DNA of 64,000 nucleotides from NCBI RefSeq assembly GCF_027744825.2, contig NC_071350.1:2790001-2854000 (forward strand), in the 5' to 3' direction. Positions 57,701 through 64,000 of the stretch are shown here, piece by piece; position 1 is the stretch's first letter; each line of letters opens with the position of its first letter. A program made the position numbers and the translations under genes. The stretch is from Synchiropus splendidus (taxonomy: Eukaryota > Chordata > Actinopteri > Syngnathiformes > Callionymidae). The notes below the pieces were generated by a model. The model saw only the letters and a list, made by a program, of their open reading frames with translations, did not search any database and was not told the DNA's origin.

Positions 57701-60700
57701 ACAGCATGTATCAACGATGAGCCTGGCTGCTGCACACCGCTCCACCACTTGTGCATGCCGAGTCACACTAAGCAGCTCTAGCAACAGTCAGACTAGCCTT
57801 CAGCTTGCAGGACATGGCCCAGTAACCTACTTTCCCCACAACATGCTCTGTAACATCAGAGACGCTGTGTGTCATCAGTTAACTAACCTTCACCGCTGCA
57901 TATTTTCAGCGTCGGGACTGAAAATTACAGACGCAGCAGTGCTTGAGTAGAAACAGAACTGAATTACAAATTTTATTTTGTAGATGCGGTAAGCATTTTC
58001 CACCCTATTTTCAGAGATGTTAGCAATAGAGACTTCATTAATCGCTTGCAACATGAATAGCTCTGACAATGACCAAACAATAGCCATAAAATCTGCATCT
58101 GATCCGCATCAGTTATCAAGGACACAGTCTTGTGATGTATGACACATCTACACTTTAATATTTGCAAGACAGATGCTAAATACCCAGAGATTATATGAGT
58201 ACTATTACACTGAACGAATCAGGTGATCCTTCACCACCTGATGCTTCCACATTCCACTGCATGGATACCAACAGGACTGCATCACACATCCTTTAATGAA
58301 GTGTTCTCAAGTGACATTCTCATTGAACAGGCAGACGTAGTCGTCACCATTCTGTTTACAATAACCTAAGATTATTAACTCACATGACCCAAATCATATC
58401 ATGATTGGTGGTGGTGATGATAATGCTGATAAAGGACTCTCCTAACCTGATATAATAGCATGATAAAGCATGATAAAAATGGACCACATGGTACATTTCA
58501 GTCGGTCATGGAGCAGGACGTCTTGAAAGGCTCAGCTGTCAGCGCACATCCTCATCACTATTCATTCCTGCCAGGCCAATCTTGCACTGACGCACCGGGC
58601 TGGTGAAGTAAAGCAACTCATACTGGGAGTTTCATGCCACACAAGTTGAATGACAGATTTGTTTGTCATTTGATCAGACTCCTTTAGTACGTGGTGGAAA
58701 GTAAAGATTATGATTCATTCCTTTTCATCCCACTATAGCTATACCACATTTGTTGGCATCAGTTTTCTAATTCAACCAAATTAAGCTATTTATTTAAGAC
58801 TGTACTCACTCAGACTGTACATTTTTGTTGCAATGAATGACTTAGAATATTCAAGTCACAAAATGTATTTTGGACAAATCAATTTCAGCTTTCTTTGTTG
58901 TCACATTAGCAATTAGAGTAATTCAACCTTTGGAATTTGTGGTAAAATTATTAAAAGAGTTGTGTACACATATGGAAATGTGCCATGCCTGATCTTTTTC
59001 TCTAAAGGCATGAGGCATCTGCTAAATTCAGAGTGTCATCAGATAACAAGATTGCACCATTGCATGTAGAAGCCTGGAGTAACATTGGAGTGTGGAATGA
59101 TGACTTCAGGCTACAATGGCAAGTAGCACAGTGAAACTGTGAAACAGTGCAAAGGTGATGCTATTGTTCATATATTCCACCAGGATCTAAATTGAATAGC
59201 TCTCTCACTCTTTACCCATTTTTTTCCAAGTGTTCCAAAGATGTACCTATGCATTATTTGACAGTTATACTATCATACACAGTAGTAACAGAAGTAACAG
59301 TACCAAAACCACACTAGAACAGTATTTTGTAGAGGTGTAAGGATGTATCACGTTCAGTGATGTATTCATTAATATTCCTATAATCCAACTACATTGATCT
59401 GTGCTCGGCAGGTAGGCCTTCTGAATGGCAAGTGTTGATGTAGCATCATATTAAAATGTAATCAATCGATTGTATCGATGGAAAATAATGATTTACGTTT
59501 AATCTACCGCTATAAAATGTGTTTTTCTGCACTGGTATAATAATGCAGTATACATTAAAAGTCACTTGATTGAGTCGGTCTGCCTCTGACGTCATCGTCA
59601 CAATCCAGCTGGATGGCAAAGTGAGAATGATCAAGCCATCACTGCAGTCCAGTGTTCTGAAACATTCTGATTTTGCTAGAACAGAGATGTGCTATATAGG
59701 TCGCTTGCAATTTGTTGGCGTTACAGCAGTTAAGTAAACTATAAGGACAACACAACAAACCTCTCCAATTGACCGTCAAGGCATGACCAACATTGTTACT
59801 GCTGTTAAATATTAGTGCACACAGCGGTTCAATCAGTGCTCATGTTGCACTTTATTTTACCTTCAGATCAGATCAGATTTTGCCTCCATTTCAGGTTTAG
59901 TTTTTAATGAAGAAATAATACAGTATGAATAATAATAAAAAAGACGCAAGCAACATTTGATCAGGTTGAATAAACATACAACCTGGTTCAATTCAATCTC
60001 AGGTGTTGGTCGCACTTTTTTCCAAATCAAATGTGACTGCATTTGCCATTAATTGGGACTTGTTGGTGTCCATAATTAATTTTTACTTGATTCCCTTATA
60101 AGAAAACAGGAAGCTGGGGCACATCACAGTTGAATTTCCCCTCTGTGGGACTCATAAAGGCCGTCCAATCTATATACTAGCCTAGTATTCAGTTAATTAC
60201 TTCACAGATACACAGGTAAGAATTATTGGCTTAAACTAATTCGTTTCAAAACGTATCATTCTAAATGAAGCAATACCCGGGAATCGCGTCGGCAACCTCA
60301 AACCATGACACTAATCGAATCGTCGTTAAAATGAGTCTTACACTCCTCGTATTTTACATTACATTATAATGACAGAGAGTCAGTCTGGGTTTAAACACAT
60401 CCAGAGCATGACATGAATTGACACACAATTCATTAAAATAGGAACATTTTCGCATTCATAAATCAGTATTAGGACATGAGTTATAAACTGACTGATAACG
60501 ATTCATTTCGGCTTTTAACCAATATTGAAGTACTAAACGAAAATGCACAAGGTCCTTATTAAGATTCAATGTACAGTGTGATATTCTCTCATAAAAACAG
60601 TAAGTCAAGGGGGTGAACAGTCACGTTATCATGCTTGTCAAACTTGAAAGATCGATATGAAAAAGGGTGGTGTCTCCGAAATTGCATTAAGACACGCTTT

Positions 60701-60760
60701 TATCCGATTTCAGAGAACTATGGTGTGAATTCAGGTCAGGCGAAACCTTAAGTAACTTAC

Positions 60761-61050
60761 CGGGCTGTGAAATGAGGGTCAGCCAATCCAAACGGAAACA
60801 ATTGAGCCGACGAGAAAGAACACACGTCCTACGTCCAAAAAAGTTTCCCGGATACAATGCAGCCCAACTGCAAGCGGTCAGAATGTTGAATAAGCCCGTT
60901 CACAGGCTAAATGACGCAGTTGAGTTGGGGGAGCTCAGCACACTAGACACATGAAATCTGACTGAAGAGGAGCTTGTCAGAGTGAAGTCCACATTCACAG
61001 CCCCGCCCACTGAGCAGCGCGTGCATGCGCACTAACGTCAGACTGAGAGC
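60761..61050 (-). promoter_or_regulatory. Candidate far-upstream alternative first exon / promoter on the minus strand
   Basis: This is a second GC-rich block. On the minus strand a good donor (CAGCCCG then GTAAGTTAC) lies at 60760. Upstream are a GC box (GGGCGGGG, 61000-61010), an NRF1-like GCGCGTGCATGCGCAC (61017-61032) and a CRE-like TGACGT (61040-61035). No coding exon of another minus-strand gene is seen between here and npas2, so it may be an alternative npas2 leader exon, or the start of a non-coding RNA. It has no start codon in frame with npas2. Confidence 0.4.
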
Positions 61051-64000
61051 GCGTTACCGATGTGAAATGGGCATAAGGTTTATTTTACAGGTACATGCAT
61101 TTAAAATATGTCTGGTTTCTTGGTGCATTCTGCAGGAGGAGTGCGGCTTCTTTTTATTCAGATTTATCTTAATAATGAACCATAACAGTATATACGTACT
61201 TTGATACGGTATACATTCTGCTGTAATATAAAAAAAAGTTTTCTTAATGACTCCCCAGTCGGAAAGAAATAAGGTTTCCATCACCAGAATGTAAGTCATT
61301 GTAATATACAGGGGCATGATGAAAAAAAGTGTGTGGGTGTAAAAGCACATGCAATCGTAATTTATAATCAAGTGAATAGTCACCACATTTCACTGGCACA
61401 AAGCCAAGACGGACTAGTAGGAGTGCTGTGTTTTACGGTGAATCATGGTATTTGCTTCCTGAGTCACTACTTCAATACAAATGAGGGTTTGGTCTCATCA
61501 GACTTCTGAAAGTCAGTGAGCATAACTGGAACAAAGGTGGGGGCACACAGCAGCAGCAAGGACATTTGCATATAAACATAGCCAAATTAATAAGTCTTGA
61601 AATTGAAGGACATTTTCAAAATAAAAATATATTATATTTGGTAACTATTTGGGTTATGGGTGACTTTTGTTCATGTGGACTTCAAATACTGTATGATCAC
61701 TTGAATGCGCTTAAAAGAGAATACTCCTTATTAATATTTGTGATATTTGTTGATCATATCATTAAGATATTTATACATTCTCAATTTGTCAGTTAAATAA
61801 TAATAGATCAGTGTCATTCAAGTACTCACTAGTCAATAGCACAAATTCACTATTGATGCAGTTGCAGTTGAATTTTAGGATTTTAGATTGGAACAAATTC
61901 TTCTTACGACAGTCAACTGTACTGGGTGTGTGGGTCTGCTCCGATGGGATTGCAAAAAAAAAAAGTATGATTCAGAGTATAATAATGGAATTGTTTTCAT
62001 TCTAACAAGTCATACTGAGTGTTTAGATTTCGTTAGCACACATGCTAACATCCACGCAATTTCTTCACACTGAGTGTTGACTGAAGATAAGGACAGTAAC
62101 ATATCTAAGGGCAGGCCAAACCAACCAACCAGCTGTGAAAAAATACACTAACAACCCTGTTGACCTTAAAGAGAATATCTCAAACTGAACAATTTAGATT
62201 AAAAAATGTACAAATAAAAAAAACATTTCAATCAGAGACATGTTTTAGATATCTTTTTTTTAATCAATTTAAAAACTTAGTGTGACATAGAACATTCTTT
62301 TTTTAGAGGAACTCACCAAAGCAATGGACATATTGTCACATTCTACCTGAAAATCTGGTTGACAAAATACCTCAGCTGTGGAAGAACAGCAACTCCACTG
62401 ACAAAGGCAAGCGCCACACTCAGTGAAGATATATTCAGAACCAGGGACCAATTTCTTTGGATTATACAGTCTCAACAAAGTCAATGGTGCAAACTTCATT
62501 CATCAATTGCTGATGAATATATTGTACATCAAGAGGACATTTCATGCAAGTATTCATCCTCTTCTAAGAACCCCCCTTCCTTGCTCAAACAACTAGCTGA
62601 AATTAGTTGGACTTCCTTGGAGACAGGGTAGTATGCTGGGTAATCGAGGAGAGGCTGCCCACCTTGGATCTCTGAGGATTTCATCAGGATGCGTCCTGGA
62701 CCCTTAACTATTGAGGTGTTCTGTCCATGTCCAACTAGGAAGAGGTCTTGAGGCAAACCAAGGATGTGCTTGTGTAATGCCCCGGTAGTTTTCCCAGAAG
62801 AGCTTGAAGACATTTCTGTGGAGAGAAAGTTCTACTCCAGGGGTCAGCAAACTGTTCCAGAAAGGGCCGCAGTGGGTGCGGGTTTTTGTACTCCAATTGT
62901 TCCAATCAAGCACTCACAGTCAAGACCCCTGGTCTACACATTTCAATGTTTGCCACTCCCCCAGCGGAGAAGAAATACTTGTTATTGATGCTTTTGTAAA
63001 TGTTTTGTACAACTTTTGCTTAGTACCGCAATTACCTGGGCGATGATGATCTTCAGACATGGCCACAGCAAGCCTCTCAGACCCAACAGACACCTACTTG
63101 TTCAGGTTTCATTAAAACACTGTCTTCATTTTCAAAGCCGGCCAGATGGCGCTCTATGCTGTATAATCTTTGGTTTTGAACAACAGTTGTAATGAAATCT
63201 CCTATCATTTTTAAATCAAAAGCGCCACCTACTGAGCTCTGAAAAAGTGTGCACTGCTTCAGGAAACCTCAACACATTGCTGCCATTCATCACCCACAAG
63301 ATCATATATCTTACACTTAATATGCATTAACGACTGTGCAGTTATGCAGCAGTTGATCATTTAATCAGTTTAATAAAGACTGAGACCTCCAACGCTTTTG
63401 TAGAATGGAACATTTAAAGCAAAGAAGTCCGAATATCCTCTATTCAGTACTTTGTTCAAGGTGAAGTTCCTCAGGCTAATAATTGGTACCGGCTTATGTT
63501 CGAGCTCAGCTGACAATGTCGCTGTTTAAGTACTCAAACTCAACTTTATGCATGGCTCTCTAAAAAGAATCACAGAGTTTAATCCTGAAATTGGATCAGA
63601 GCATGTAGCAAATTTCTTATGACCTTGGATTAACAATGGACCTGCAGTGAATAAGTGGAGTTTCAGCTAGTTCATTTTTCATTGTATGCATTCTTTATGC
63701 AACATCTTTGAGAAAGATTTCTGAATGGAAAACACTAACACAGAGAGAGTCTAATAATATACAAAAATGTAATGGGTTGTGTGACCTGATATGTGCAGTT
63801 GTTGCTGGTCCTATTCATAGCATCTATCTTATCACTATAAAATGGGCAGAGCCAATTGTGATGTAGGGGATTTAACACCTTTTTCCAGAGGGTTTCATTG
63901 TGTTAAGTTTCACTGGCCAATATCTTCAGTGATGTGGTTGAACTAGGGATGAAGGTCAGCATATTTGTCTGAGGCCATGGTTGTTGGCAGGAAAGTAAAA
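61051..64000. other. Right end of the window: repeats, no supported gene
   Basis: No exon recognised. 62350-63060 looks like interspersed-repeat sequence of fish type, including the MITE at 62838-62931 and a GTACCGCAATTACCTGGGCGA segment near 63025 reminiscent of repeat tails. The rest is AT-rich. Confidence 0.5.
62838..62931. mobile_element. 94-bp hAT-type MITE
   Basis: Inverted ends CAGGGGTC and GACCCCTG. Flanks TTCTACTC (62830-62837) and GTCTACAC (62932-62939) agree at 6 of 8, and the right one fits nTnnnnAn. The GGGCCGCAGTGGGTGCGGG interior is familiar from fish hAT repeats. Confidence 0.75.

Larger units (their letters stand above)
39831..60760. other. 21-kb stretch without a supported gene
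   Basis: AT-rich on the whole. I found no exon with family resemblance. It holds the repeats listed separately, a weak hAT-like fragment pair (near 42797-42880 and 48470-48530, both AGAGGTG.GCA...ACATG), a fragment with CCGATCATGATCGGC motifs (47708-47810), and a LINE/SINE-like tail (GAATTTCCCCTCTGTGGGAC, about 60130). If the exon at 60761 belongs to npas2, all of this is intron. Confidence 0.5.

Noticed and set aside
60772..60954. Plus-strand 60-codon frame, basic (SKRKQLSRRE), as a small gene
   Set aside because: It is antisense to the candidate first exon, has no family resemblance and no start context or splice signals of note.

Overview
The window is vertebrate nuclear DNA, most likely from a ray-finned (teleost) fish. 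I infer this from spliced vertebrate-type exons, mostly short introns (one of 62 nt), many small non-autonomous hAT elements and decayed LINE tails of teleost type. The species cannot be named from sequence alone.

The only gene I can reconstruct in full is npas2 (neuronal PAS domain protein 2, the CLOCK paralogue), on the minus strand. Twenty-one coding exons run from the start codon at 25626 down to the stop at 8071. Every junction has GT/AG ends and the reading phases agree throughout. The coding exons add up to 2631 nt, which is 876 codons plus a stop. The protein has the family order: acidic N-terminus, bHLH, PAS-A, PAS-B/PAC, a Ser-rich linker, a Gln-rich coiled coil and a Gln-rich activation tail ending in a run of 14 Gln. 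The product would pair with BMAL1/ARNTL on E-boxes in the circadian clock.

Layout: 1-3232 looks like intron sequence of a plus-strand gene and is filled by two back-to-back hAT elements. 3233-3615 is a probable terminal coding exon of that gene, whose product I do not recognise; it lies tail-to-tail with npas2. 3616-8070 holds the two 3' untranslated regions and simple repeats. 8071-25764 is the coding part of npas2, with introns that carry hAT and MITE insertions. 25765-39042 is a 13 kb first intron. About 39043-39650 is a GC-rich block with a strong donor, a consensus RORE and a CACGTG E-box; this is the best candidate for the npas2 first exon and promoter. 39.7-60.7 kb has no convincing coding exon, only repeats and AT-rich sequence. 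60761-61050 is a second GC-rich block with a donor on the minus strand, a possible far-upstream alternative first exon. 61.05-64 kb holds repeats only.

The regulatory signals fit the gene: a RORE (the REV-ERB/ROR site) and an E-box (the site of the NPAS2/CLOCK:BMAL1 dimer itself) lie about 110 bp apart in the presumed promoter. I found no CRISPR array, tRNA or rRNA gene, and no clearly new biological system. The more unusual points are a two-residue insertion in the bHLH loop, a start/stop overlap that could couple an upstream ORF to npas2, and a 62-nt last intron whose retention would swap the poly-Gln tail for poly-Ser.
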